DNA of 64,000 nucleotides from Crossaster papposus (GCA_037893245.1 JBAIAA010000693.1:682001-746000); one strand, 5' to 3'. Counted from the stretch's first letter, positions 43,274-55,300 are shown. The notes: a model not told the origin generated them from the sequence alone. Numbers and translations are program-made.

Positions 43274-46200
43274 TCAATGGGGGAGATTTTGGTAGAAGAC
43301 AATGTGATCTTGATGGTTTATAACCGGAGTTGGGCCCTCACACAGACTCATCAGGTCGTTGTACTTACCCTCAGCAAGTTTTGGCGGGCCTTTAGCATAG
43401 ACTGATGGGGGATATTCCATGTGACTAGGAAAAACGTGCCTTGAATTTCTCTCTTCCAAATCAATTGTGTCAAAGTTGTCTTCCAAGTGTGAAAATTTCA
43501 CCATGATCTTTTTGGGTCGATTTTTTGGCACTTCAACTTGCATCACCTTTTTCCAATCTACACTCTTACCCTCTGTAGTTGTACGCACTCTCAAAATGTG
43601 CATTGTTTGACTGAGTGCCTTCCAATCACGAATGTCTTGCGTTTGTACTTCTGTGACCTTATACTTTTCAGGAGCCTTTCTAGCACCCGTAATCAATGTT
43701 GCCAGTTGACAGGGAAGGAACAGATCTCCAGCGCCCTTTAGGGCCCGCTCAATTGTGCTATGCATCGAGTCACCCTCGCTTTGACCATGGCTGGTCTCGA
43801 AGTAATACAGTGTAATTTGGGTTACTGACAAAGACTTCTCCAGAAAGTACATTATCATGGCTGGTAAGATAGAATTTTTATTTTGTCCTATGCACCCATC
43901 GCTGAAAAGAGCAACTTCTTCTTTTCCTTGTTTGTCTAGGATTGACAGATATTTGTACAAATTCGATGCAATTTCGTTTGCACCGCGTCTGGCAATTCCT
44001 TCATGATGAAGGAAGCAGTATCCTGATCTAGTGCCTAGTTCGTATACCGTAAAGTCATAGCAGGAAAGCCTTCGTTTATAAAATAGCGATCCTCTTCCAG
44101 ATTTAGGGAGGTATATAACCTGTTGGAGGTCGTACACGGATGCTTGGAATTTCTGTGGATTTGAGGCAGCCTGTGTTTTTTTTGTTTTCTTTATTTCTCT
44201 TACAGCACATTTTTCTTAGGTGTGTCTAGTATAACCCTCATTGAGCTTGATCATTGCCTTTGTGATAAGTTTCACATATCCCGCACAGATCTTTTTTTGG
44301 CTTGTGAAACTTGAGTTTCATGTTATGCAGCGTGTTTGCATAGAAACTTAGAGAAGCTCTTTTCTTAGGCATCTCTGCCAGGTACAATTCATACATTTTG
44401 TGTATGTTCAGATCACTTGACAGATACTGAAATGTTGTAGCTTGACGACAATAATGAGACTCTGTGTTTGGAAATCTCTTAATATGAGCTTCAACTTCGT
44501 TTTTGAGAAGTTGATCTTTGGCCTTGGATTGCCTCCCTCCTCTTCTATCTGCTTCAAGAATGCTACACGGCCCAATTTTATTTATAACCGTTCTTACCTG
44601 GCGGTCTGAAATTCCTATTGTGTTCAAAAACATAACTTTACAGACCTGGCATGGTAAGTTGTCTTTACCCTTGGGAAGGTAAAAACGTGTGACCCTCTTT
44701 TTGCGAGTACTGCTTTGTGGGGTCGTTGTTTCAGTGTGTCGTGCAATCCATTCTCTTTGAGCCTGTAAGTTATTGATAGCAAAATATGCACCCCTAATGG
44801 AGAGTCGCTCTTCTTCAGAAAACTGATCACACTCACGTTTTCTTACGCTGCAGAACAATAAATCACACCTCGGCCTATTTTTTGTTTTTCTTGCTTCCTT
44901 GAATCTATGTGTCTTCTCTGTGAAGTAACCATCTCCACTGTTTCTCTTTTGCTTCACTGTTTTATTTTTGGCTTGACTAGTTTGCTTTTCAGTAATTTCT
45001 GTTGGCTCATTGACTTCCATTTTTGGTCCCCCTTCGACTTCAAAACTTTCAGGGTCTTGAAAAGCAAATCCTGTTACTGAATCATTTGTTTCAACGCCTG
45101 AACAACCTACATCTGTGTTCAACTCATCACCATGCATGTCGTCAGAGGACATGTTTACTTCATGTAGGGCTTGTTCTTTAGTGCAATTTATGTTCGTCCC
45201 CTTGCTAGCATTAGAAAGTAGGGCAACATATGCATTGTGTGTTTCACAGGAGGATGATCCTACTACAAAATGTTCAAAACATAAGAGACATGAACAAGTA
45301 CTACATGCAGCAAATATATCTTCGTGGCAGCTAAAATCTGAGCAGATTTCACCTCTCTCATGCTGCAGAGCTGTCCAATTTGACAGGGCTTTCGATCTTG
45401 AGATGTCTGATCTTGTGGCTGCAGGAGTATAAATAAAAGAGTATAAATCAACATTATTTTTCAAAATATGCAGCAGTAGCAACAAAGTCTAATATTGTAA
45501 TCTCAAATAAGAATTCTGAAAATGACAGGCTATAAACCTTACCGGTGAATGGGGTAGCCACTGGACTACTGGCACTGGTGAATGGGGTAGCCACTGGACT
45601 ACTGGCACTGGTGAATGGGTTAGGCACTGGACTACTGACACAAGTGAATGGGTTAGCCACTGGACTACTGGTACTTGTGAATGGGTTAGGCACGGGACTA
45701 CTGGCACCGGTGAATAGGGTAGCCACTGGCACTGGACTACTGGCACCAGTGAATGGGTTAGGCACGGGACTACTGGCACCGGTGAATGGGTTAGCCACTG
45801 GACTACTGGTACTTGTAAATGGGTTAGCCACTGGACTACTTGCACCGGTGAATGGGTTAGGCACGGGTCTACTGGCACCGGTGAATGGGGTAGCCACTGG
45901 ACTACTGGTACTTGTGAATGGGTTAGCCACTGGACTACAGACACCAGTGAATGGGTTAGGCACTGGCCTACTGGTACTTGTAAATGAGTTAGCCACTGGA
46001 CTACAGACACCGGTGAATGGGGTAGCCACTGGACTACTGGTACTTGTGAATGGGGTAGCCACCGGACTACTTACACTTGTGAATGAGTTAGCCACTGAAC
46101 TACTGGCACCGGTGAATGTGTTAGGCACGGGACTACTGGTACTTGTGAATGGGGTAGCCACCGGACTACTGACACTTGTGAATGGGGTAGCCACTGGACT

Positions 46201-47540
46201 ACTGACACTTGTGAATGGGTTAGCCACCGGACTACTGACACTTGTGAATGGGGTAGCCACCGGACTACTTACACTTGTGAATGGGTTAGCCACTGAACTA
46301 CTGGCACCGGTGAATGGGTTAGGCACGGGACTACTGGTACTTGTGAATGGGGTAGCCACCGGACTACTGACACTTGTGAATGGGATAGCCACTGGACTAC
46401 CGACACCGGTGAATGGGGTAGGCACTGGCCTACTGGTAGTACTGGTGAATGGGGTAGCCACTGGACTACTGGTACTTGTGAATGGGGTAGCCACTGGACT
46501 ACAGACACCGGTGAATGGGTTAGGCACGGGACTACTGGTACTTGTGAATGGGGTAGCCACCGGACTACTGACACTTGTGAATGGGATAGCCACTGGACTA
46601 CTGACACCGGTAGATGGGGTAGGCACTGGCCTACTGGTAGTACTGGTGAATGGGGTAACCACAGAAGTACGTGCACCTGTAAATAATTTAGACAAAATAA
46701 ATGAATAGCAAAATGGTAGGCCTGACTTAACTGTTGAAATATGTGCATGCAGATTGATCTTTCGTATCAAAATTCTTGCATACTTTTCTGTCCCTCGTAG
46801 AGTAGCATTGGTGATATTATTTTCTTTGAAATAAAACTCCGCAAAAGACTTTGCCTGCACATGCAAAAGAAACTACAACAAAAAACAAAAAACTAAAAAC
46901 TTGTTTCTGTTAAACATGTTTGAAGGCGACAAATTTGGTTTTATAGGCCAAGCTACTTCTGTGAGTTATGGCATCCTTTAAAAGATTCCTGAAGATTAAA
47001 ACATTTACTGTTTTGTAGCCTAATGTTTATGAATGAAGACACTTACATTTTGTTACTGTGACCAGCCTACTAAGTGGCAGTTCATCTGTGCTGTCGCTGT
47101 CTTCATCTACACTGCTCTCTTGAGGAAAAAGGAAAAACAAAACAAGGGGCGTGAACAAATAATTATAAACAAAACATTAAATACACAGGAAATAAAAGAC
47201 CACATTTAGTATGCAAAACAATGCAATTTTCATACATCAAGAACTATTACTTTCCAATGTACCTTCCTCCCAAGGATGAGAAATTTGCTTTCTTGGTCTA
47301 TTGCATGAAAATGTTTTAAAAATGCACCCAGCAATATATGTTCAACAACGTTGTCTGTCTGTTATCAAGGTTGTACTTACTTGCTCTTTCCTCGAAGTCA
47401 ACAACATTCCCTCTCCACAACACCTTCCCCCACTTCATCTTCACATTCAGGTTTACCTGAAGTGGTGGTTTGTATTTGAGATGAGCTGAATTGACAACAT
47501 TCCTGCTACCATCAGACCACAGGACAAGAACATCCATACT
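43274..47540 (-). pseudogene. Element 2 transposase-like gene, multi-exon, broken
   Basis: I read these minus-strand exons: 47540-47381 (SH3/Tudor-like: MDVLVLWSDGSRNVV ... VKMKWGKVLWRGNVVDFEE), 47118-47047 (Ser/Asp-rich, as in element 1), 46676-45543 (about 34 copies of an 11-residue repeat), and 45418 onward (Cys cluster FSCHEDIFAACSTCSCLLC, then the core). Junction phases agree (1, 1, 1). The core runs KKDLCGICETY, YDLQQVIYLPKSGRG, LFSDGCIGQNKNSILPAMIM, YFETSHGQSEGDSMHSTIER and stops at 43274. It aligns by eye along its length with the element 1 protein. Between 44137 and 44260 the reading is broken: a frameshift near 44255 and an in-frame TAA near 44216. Upstream exons before 47540 are unknown. 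The copy is probably inactive unless the breaks are assembly errors. Confidence 0.8.
45543..46676 (-). repeat. 33-bp coding minisatellite forming a whole exon, about 34 units
   Basis: The unit encodes 11 residues of the form P-F-T-(S/G)-x-S-S-P-V-(A/P)-(T/N). The exon is exactly bounded by gtttacag-type acceptor and G|GTAAGG donor sites and consists almost only of repeats. Long antisense ORFs here are shadows. Confidence 0.9.
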
Positions 47541-48890
47541 CTGTAATATTAAATAATACAAAAAAAAACATCAACTGATGTTTGATCGGTGGGTTACAGA
47601 TGGGTCAGCAAATTGAAAAATTGATTTATAAGCATATTTTGTGTGCAAAAGCCTACATTGTGTTGTTTATAATAGAAAGACATTCAGACTGGGCCCTGTT
47701 GGTAAAATATTTACATTTTCTTCCTAAATCTTTTACAAGAAAAAAAGGCTAGACTCTCAACAACATTAGTGACTGTAGCCATAGCTAAAAAAGTAAGTAA
47801 AGTAAAGTAAAGTAAAACAACCAAAAAACCTTGAGGCTTAACACCTAATATTTTTAAGAACATACCGGTAGGCCTAGTGTGATCGTTACAACAGCCATAA
47901 TGAGATGTTCAGTATCCTTACGGTACTGTAAAATGCATTACTAATCTATAACATATGCCTGACTAAGCAGAACGCTTCAGTAGCTTATTTACTAGTTAAA
48001 CGTTCAATTAGTGTGCCAGATCCGGGTTAAATTCTTGGTCCCTTTTTTGTCTATAGTTTCATGTTTTTAATCAAACCATTCTTTTTATTTAGGCCCGAGT
48101 AGATTTCATTTTGTTCTATTTAATCCATGGCTTTAGAGGGTTTGTGGAAAGGAAATATGTCAGAGAACCATCCAGTTGAATACAAGTTTAGTTCCAAAAG
48201 CTCTTGATGTTGAATGCATTACGGCTGCCGTAACAATAGCCACTGTATTTTAGACATTTGGCGATGAAACTGAGTGATAGGCCTAAATGTACAACTTCAT
48301 TCTTCAAGCAGGAAAGTCACCTTGTGTGCGTGGAATGATCTCAATAGTTCAATAAAGATACCATGTTGAATACATTATCAGCTAGCTTTAACGTTTGTAG
48401 AAATATGGCAGGGTTTTGAACGGGGCTTGTAAAATATTGACTCTATTTTTAATAAAGTTAGGCTAGACCGAGGCCTAGACTAGTGTACTGCGTATTGCAT
48501 GTATTGGCCTAGGCCTTACCATGCTTACGCAATCATGGCAGTGTTGGCAGAAATAGGCCTCGGTCAAGCGTGACTTATGTGTTCCGAGCTCAATTATTTA
48601 CTTGTGTCCATATCTACTGTTCACGAATATCAAAATAAAGAGTTTAACAAAACTATGGAGTAATTACTGCCCTTATATTAGTTAAAATACTTACAGAATG
48701 ATGCGGTCTATGTTGCTGCGTTCTCTGCCTAGGCGCCCTGTACCTGCCTACTACATGACATGACATACTGACACTGTACACGTACATGTAATGTATGTAT
48801 ACATGTTGCGTTAACTGCATTATATTTTCATGCGGGTTTTCTATTGCGTCCAGTTACCAGACATGACCTCGTAGTTTTTTTCCCGTGTAA
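47541..48890. other. Element 2 right internal non-coding stretch
   Basis: It presumably contains the first exon(s) and promoter of the element 2 gene. A fragment at 48221-48245 (acggctgccgtaacaatagccactg) resembles one arm of the foldback element at 55313-55514. No other feature was recognised. Confidence 0.4.
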
Positions 48891-49199
48891 ACAGATAGGT
48901 CACTTCGTGGTACGTTTTATCGTAACAATATTGCCCAATTGGTTGTGTCCGTTCGTGAAAACTTGGCGCACGAACATAATATTTTCACGAAGCGACCTAT
49001 CTCAATGCGTCGTTTTGTGAAACTAACTTTTCAATTTTTTCGCAATGCGTCGTTGTGCTAATTAGCAAAATTAGCTAATAAGCAACTTAATTTCTTCCAA
49101 AGTTTCAGAAATTGAAGTGTTTATGTATATATCACAATTGAACCCAAAACCCATTTTCGCCAAAAAATTGAGATAGGTCAGATCGTGGTAACGAAGACG
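48891..49199. promoter_or_regulatory. Element 2 right end: subterminal motifs and TIR
   Basis: It contains agataggtcacttcgtggta (about 48892), gttcgtgaaaacttggcgca (48951), ttttcacgaagcgacctatctc (48983-49004) and the terminal ttgagataggtcagatcgtg. These match the left end words in inverted order. Confidence 0.75.
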
Positions 49200-49203
49200 A
49201 ATT

Positions 49204-49905
49204 CAAATGGAGAGAACCCAAGGTGCTCGTGCGGAGAATCTCTGTAAGCAAAACATACATATGGGATGTAATCGTCCCAGTCCTGGGCATCTTTGTCAGC
49301 ACCTAAGCGACGAAGCATGGCTTTTTTCATTGTGCCATTGAAGCGTTCAACGATTGCATTGGTCTGCGGATGATACACTGAGGCTATAACGTGCTTGACG
49401 TCGAGTAGCTCATACAGCTGTGTCATCACTTCACTCATGAAATTGGTTCCCTGGTCGGTCAGTATTTCGTGAGGAATGCCAACCAATGCCAAATATTCCA
49501 CCATGGTTTTGGAAACCGTTGTCGCTCTCATGTCAGGAATCGGTATTGATTCAGGAAAGCGAGTACAGTGGTCGACGATGACAAGGACGAACCGATTGCG
49601 TCTGTGACTCAAGCAAAGTGGTCCAACGATGTCTGCGCCAACTCTGTAAAAAAGGTTCACGGCGTGTTAACCAACTTAGCACGATCAGCTGTGAAGTTGC
49701 GAGCCGATTTCTGACAGTTTGCACAAGTCCGGCCGACACCATCGCTTTATGTCTTTAACAACGTTCGGCCAGTAGTAGTGTCTCAGAATTTTGGCTTTGG
49801 TTTTTGCAATACCAAGGTGTCCCGCGAGGGGCACCTCATGAGAAAGTTTCAAGATTGTCTCCCTGTACTTCACCGGTATAGGATTTGATGTTGTACCAAC
49901 TTAGG
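49204..49905 (-). pseudogene. Gypsy integrase N-terminal and core domains, interrupted by element 2
   Basis: A zinc-binding N-terminal part is visible (HEVPLAGHLGIAKTKAKILR, YYWPNV ... C ... C, 49873-49685). It is followed, after a frame change near 49660-49700, by the core with its acidic residues: GADIVGPL, LTDQGTNFMSE and AIVERFNGTMKK. The coding then runs into element 2 at 49199 just after SPFE. The missing C-terminal half lies at 41998-41400. Frame breaks on the 5' side show that decay goes beyond the insertion. Confidence 0.85.
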
Positions 49906-50300
49906 CCTTCCATCAGGTTGCCACTTCCTACAAGTATACAGCAGTTCATTTTCACATAGAAACAATACGTTTTCTCAGCGATGTCCGTGTAGGTGATGGC
50001 ATTGGTCCATGCAGCAGCGAGAGATGTATCTAGCTTCTGTTCAACCCTCAATTTGTCAGGGTCAAGTTCAAACACATCGTATTTTCTCAACTGTTCTTCA
50101 CATTTTTCGTTCGGCAACTGGGTCCGATTCCACACCGGTGCATGTGGATTCAACATACTCGACGAGTCTGGATCTGGCTGTGATACACCTTGTTGTCAAT
50201 TTGTTATGGCAATGAGAGGTGCAGCTTTAGGACAAAGATTACATTTCTCTTCCTCTGCATGTCTCTGAGCATCCTCCTGCGTACGAGTCTGGGCTCTGGT

Positions 50301-50715
50301 TTAGACAGATGCGCATAAATGTTCCAAGTTGTTTCCCAACAGGACATCATATGGGCAGTCCATTACTAACACATTTGATTCAACTTGATGGCCATTCAGT
50401 TCTATCAGCACTCTAGCTACAAGAATCTCTTCCACAACACCATTGGCAAATCTAACGGTTTCAACGTCTCCAAGCAACTGTTTATCTCGAATGCATCTGG
50501 GATTGACGACTGTCCGCTGTCGCACCGGTGTCTATATACAGTGTAACAGGCTTACCATCAACAGTACCCTGGTACATGTACTTGCGGAGATACAGTGAAG
50601 CACCAACATCCACAAAGTTGATCCCCTTCTTTGGGCATGATCTAGCCAAATGTCGTTTCTGTGTTAGAAAAAGATGAATTCGGTGTCGACTTTGATTCGG
50701 TGATTGGTTTGCCAT
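50301..50715 (-). pseudogene. Gypsy aspartic protease region (frameshifted)
   Basis: The active-site motif YIDTGATA lies in the frame open at 50715-50482, preceded by GKPVTL and a short CPKKG remnant that may be a zinc-knuckle relic. The rest continues in another frame at 50525-50301 (RFANGVVEEILVARVLIELN ... CPYDVLLGNN), the LLG segment typical of retropepsins. The frame change is near 50510. Confidence 0.75.
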
Positions 50716-50817
50716 AGGTTGAGTTAGTGACGACTGATGGTTTGGGTTGGTTTAGCCTCGGTTTGCTTTCTACACGTAGGCAGTCGTGTGCACGACCAAA
50801 TCTGTCCGCAGCTAGAG

Positions 50818-51715
50818 TCATTTCTTTGAGGTTGTCAAATTCCCTCTCCTTAATCCAGATCGCGAGTTGAGCATTGGTATTTCGAAGGAATTATATTGTT
50901 CTTCAACAATGAGTTCCTCAAGTTTTTCCCGGGTTGTCACGCCACGTGATTTGAACCACCGCTTACTCTCCAATTCCATGCGCAAGACCCACTCGGTGTA
51001 AGACTCGGTATCTGCCTTACGTGATGATCGAAACTTTCTGCGGTACTCTTCAGGGGTAAGATTGTATCTGTCAAGAACAGCAATTTTAATTGTGTCATAA
51101 CTTTTTGTTTCTTCAACCTTCAATCTCATTAAGGCTTCCTTTGCCTTGCCAGTGAGCAATGTGTGAATATAAACAGGCCAGTCTTTTTTGGGAATGGACT
51201 GAGTTACTGCCCACCTTTCAAACTGTTCTAAATAAACTTCAATTCTTTCACCAGCCCTAAGCGGTTGCATTTTGGTCAGCAAAGATTGCATTAGTTTTTT
51301 CTTTTCACTTTCAAGTTTACTAACTAATGTCTCTTCATGCTGCTTTTGTTTTTGCTTCAGGATTTCCTACCTTTAACCTTTATCTATCTAATTCTAACCG
51401 TTTCCCTTCAAGTTGTCTATGTTTTTCATTTTCTTCTCTTTCTTGAGATTTTTGCTCTGTCATAAACTCATAATACAACTTTGACTGTTCTAAACTCCCG
51501 AAAGGTTTTAGGTGTGTCGGGGTCTTGTGAATTGTACCCCCATCATCAGAATCTGAACCGGTCCCCAGCTTCTTACTGTCAATTTCATTTGCATACAAAT
51601 CTATAATCATCTGATCGTTACTTTTCCCCAAAGAATCCATACCTCTGGTACTTAATTCATCTTTCAATTCAACAACTGTCATCTTGTGAAAGGGTATATG
51701 GTCGGCAGCTGCCAT
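50818..51715 (-). pseudogene. Gypsy gag region with SAP-like N-terminus (broken)
   Basis: ATG 51715 starts a 111-codon stretch with a SAP-like helix pair (MTVVELKDELSTRGMDSLGK). After a stop at 51380, a second stretch (51291-50818) reads as retrotransposon gag: RIEVYLEQFERWAVTQSIPK, HTLLTGKAKEALMRL, LDRYNLTPEEYRRKFRSSRK. The pieces are separated by short breaks. No LTR or primer-binding site was recognised upstream of 51715. Confidence 0.75.
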
Positions 51716-51744
51716 TTTGACTAAACCTCAACTTAGTTTAATGC

Positions 51745-51870
51745 AAACTCAGGCCTCGACCTTAAGAAAAAAGGGGCAGGCCACTTTGGCTTCAGCGATA
51801 TCAAATGTTCAAAGGGCACCGAGGCCAACTGAAGGGGCACCGAGGCCAACTTCGTTCCAAGTATTTTAAT
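51745..51870 (-). repeat. Short dispersed repeat (GGCCTCGAYCTTAA family), copy 1
   Basis: The stretch aggcctcgaccttaagaaaa ... aagggcaccgaggccaact resembles, in inverted orientation, 61680-61800 (gaaagggcatgcggccaatg ... ttaagatcgaggcctg). It carries internal repeats of ggggcaccgaggccaact. Its nature is unknown to me. Confidence 0.5.
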
Positions 51871-52393
51871 TCCTTATTTTTCCATATTTGGTAGTGGGGT
51901 CTACTGCCATCACCAATAGCATGTGCAGCGAGGGTCAATTAGTTTAATTTCCATTGTTTACACATTATCATAAAGATACCATAAAAGATGCACATTACCA
52001 AAAAGATTTTACACACACTGCGTTTATTTTATTTTTTCAACATTACATGCACAACCACTCATTCTGTTAAAGTATTAATTTTCAATAACGGTTATTTGCG
52101 AGTTATCAATATAAACAAGTATGTTTTTTTATCATGACAATGGGTTTTGACAGTGTATCTACACTTCGTGTTAACTTAAATAATAATGCTGACGGTGGTA
52201 CTATCTATTTCAGATTGTTATCTCAGCTGAAGCGTTGAGCCTGGAACAACTGTAGACAAGTAGAAGTAGACAAGTGAATTTTGTGGCTGGAACATACAGC
52301 AGGTTAAAGAAAGAACTGTCCAAAAAAGTTTGTATTGATCATGTATTCAGACAACAATGGTCACATCGTTTTACATACTGTTTACTTTGGTGC
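51871..52393. other. Non-coding stretch between gypsy and hAT-like gene
   Basis: AT-rich, no coding ORF. I looked here for a copy of the 39671-40182 LTR and did not see one. Confidence 0.4.
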
Positions 52394-55300
52394 TTAAAAG
52401 TCACTGTCTGTCTCATGGTCTGTGTCTGTACCACTGTCGATGTCACCCTCCTGTTCATTTGCCTGAGGCAAGCTGTCAGAACTATGATGAGAGCTAGTGT
52501 CGGTCTCACTGTCAGAGTCATCTTCTGATGAGGATCCACCTACATCTGACACAACTCTCTTTTTGTGGAGGGGCTTTGTGTCTGGCCGTCTACTTCTGGT
52601 ACCATCTTGCCACCACTTGTGAACTGCCGACCTTGGAGCGAAGTCTTCTGGCTCTGGACCCTCAGTAGAAATCCTCAACAATGTTTCTATGGTTCTCAGT
52701 CCAAGGCTCAGACGCCAGTCCCCAAGAATTATCTTGATTGCTGAAAACTGACGCTCTACTTGGGCGCTGGCATACCAGAAGGATGTGAATCAAGTGGAGA
52801 AAATTGGGATACTCTGCTGTCTTCTGTGAAATCATCTTTTGCCACAGTTTGTTTGCTGGAAGACGAGTGTGATTTCTACTGATGTGTAGTTTGGCCTTGG
52901 ACCATTCCAAGGGGATTTTGTCGACATCACACCCCTGCTTGATTAGAAGCGGTTTGAAGTGATCTGTTAGGGTCTGAACATGGTCATTGCCATATTCCAT
53001 GAGATCATCTTTGTCAATCCGGGAGGGGTAATTGGTCGGGTCAAGTATGTCAGCTGCTATAAAGATATCATCTTCTGCAAATGAGCGGAGTCGTGAGTCT
53101 ACACACGTTACGACACGATCGATGATATCTTCTCTAAGCTTGTGGAATCCTGTGTGATCAGGAACATCTCCCATTCTACTCTGGGTGTGTCCTCTGAATG
53201 TTCCATCATCTGTGTCGAGTTCCTCAAGCAGTTTTTGGAGCCTTTTGCCAGGTTGTTCCTTCTGCTGTCTGATAGAATTCCAAGTGACCTCAGTATTGGC
53301 ACGAACTGCAAAAACTGGTGTATCATTCGACTGGAATATGAGGGACAGCTGAGCCAGATCTTCAAGAATGTCAGCGTAGACAGCCAAACAAAAAACAAAC
53401 TTGGTTGACTTGATCTTCTTTAGGTATCCTTTCATCTTGGCTTGATCCTCTGCCTTGACATCTTTGCGCTGTCCTGATGCCATATCTTCAAGGAGACTGA
53501 CATTGACACTGTAGTTGTGATCCACAGCATGCACTGCATTCTTCCTGTGTGCTACCCACCGTGTACCATGACCTCTGGCCAGCTTTTTTTACCTGTATTC
53601 CGAGTGTTTGTCCAAGTCGTTTTAGCTCCCTCCACTTCTTAGAAGATCTCTTAAACATGTAGTACAGATCCACCATTATTTTGTCAATCTATGCAAACAG
53701 AGAAAACAGTAAACCAAAATAAAAATGTATTGGTGTCATGAACTGAAGTGTTGACTTCTCGGGGTTTTTTTCAGGTTAGTTTTGAACAATAGAAGGTGCT
53801 TATACCTGGCTAAAGTATGAGTTGTGGAATGCATCTTTGACCCCTAACTCCATACGATGTGGAAGACAGTGGACTTTAAGCATCCAGGGACATCCAGCAC
53901 TTGCAAGCTTCGTAAATACGCCGTTATACTGCCCTGTGTTGATGGCTGCTCCATCAGCGGCTGCTGCAACTAAAGAGTCCTCTGGTTTCAATCCATGCTC
54001 CTTGCATTTATTGAGAATTGATTGGTACACACCTTCTGCGTTGCTGTTTTCAGGTTCTGAAATTCTAGAAAATCAAGATTAAACCAATTCATATAATTAA
54101 CCATAATTTTGTTGATTTGTTTATTTCAGGTCAATCCAGGAAGCAGGTTGCAGCAGTTTAATTCATAAATAAACAGGAAAAGTTGGCAAACCATTTTGTT
54201 ATTCCGATTCGATATTAATAAAAAGATTGCTTTCATACAAAAAACTTGTTCTTACCCAAGTAGTCTCATTTCTGGCAAACCGTTGTTTAGAAGCTTTACT
54301 GTTACAACTTCCTTTTCAGAAAAAGCCTTATCAGAACTCCCATCAAAAATGAGAGAAACGTAGAGTGGTTTCTCGTGACCAAGAAGGTTGTTGTTCAGAT
54401 TTTCCGTCATAGTCTCACCTATGGCATCAATGAATCGTCTGCATGCTTTATCATTGTTATATGTCTGGCCAAGGTTGATTCCATGTTTTTTTCCCAAAGT
54501 TACTAATGTTTGATACATCGTGAAGGGAAGTTCCCGTTTTGCAACGGTATAAGCAATGTCGAACAGTTTGCACATCTTGTTTTCCGTTTGTGAATCCATT
54601 GTGACAAGCTGTTCCCTGACGTCATTCTGTTTGGGTGCAGCTAATTGATGGTACTCGAGTTCCTCACATTTTGAGTGAAAGTTTGAGAAATGATGCCCCA
54701 TCGCTGTAACTTTTTTCACATTGCTTGTGCCTACTACAAAGGCTTCAACTTCGCAGAGTTGCTTCTGACCAGGATTTATCATATGTGGCACTGAAGTTGA
54801 GTGCTTGCGGCAGATGGTACACCAGACCTTGGTGACATAGCCATCCTCTTCCTCGAAGTCTAACCATTTCAAATTCCACCCTTTCACTGGGTCATTTCGG
54901 CATTTTCGTTTCTTTTGTACTTGTGGAGGTTTTATCGGCTCAACCGTGCTTGTGCTGGGATCATCAGCTGCTGAATTTGTTGGTACCCTTTAAAAAAAAA
55001 AAAATGGTTTTAGTACACCATCAATAATTTTTTATGTGAAAGAGAAACAGATTTCAACTAACCATAAGCAACAATTTTTATTTATTTTTAAAGAAAGCTT
55101 TGCATGCAACTTTAATTTTATGGGGTTGTTAAAAAAAATAAAAAACTGTATATAATTATAATAATAAATATAAAAATATAAAAAATTGCCTAGCTTTTAA
55201 CTTGCTAGCCTAATATTAGCTACAACTAATAGAAAATGTGAATTTAAGTGGGGTAGTGTCCTCCAAAAAGGCTAAAATAAACCTTTTTTTAAGGCCCTTA

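Larger units (their letters stand above)
41999..49199. mobile_element. Element 2: 7.2-kb DNA transposon, TSD AATT, inside gypsy integrase
   Basis: The ends, read inward, are CGTCGATCGTACCACGATCT and CGTCTTCGTTACCACGATCT; both continue gacctatctca. The flanks are AATT (41995-41998) and AATT (49200-49203). The two flanking sequences are the two halves of one integrase coding region, and dropping the element with one AATT keeps the frame. The layout (CGTC, then ACCACGA) matches the TIR of element 1. Confidence 0.9.

Noticed and set aside
45545-46708. 387-codon plus-strand ORF (NGVATGLLALV repeats)
   Set aside because: Antisense shadow of the 33-bp repeat exon of element 2, which has matching splice sites on the minus strand.
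21549-49199. CRISPR-like array interpretation of the short repeats
   Set aside because: The DNA is eukaryotic, repeats are in both orientations with irregular spacing, and they sit at transposon ends.
51720-52270. 5' LTR of the gypsy element upstream of gag
   Set aside because: No stretch here matches 39671-40182 and no TG...CA end next to a primer-binding site was found.
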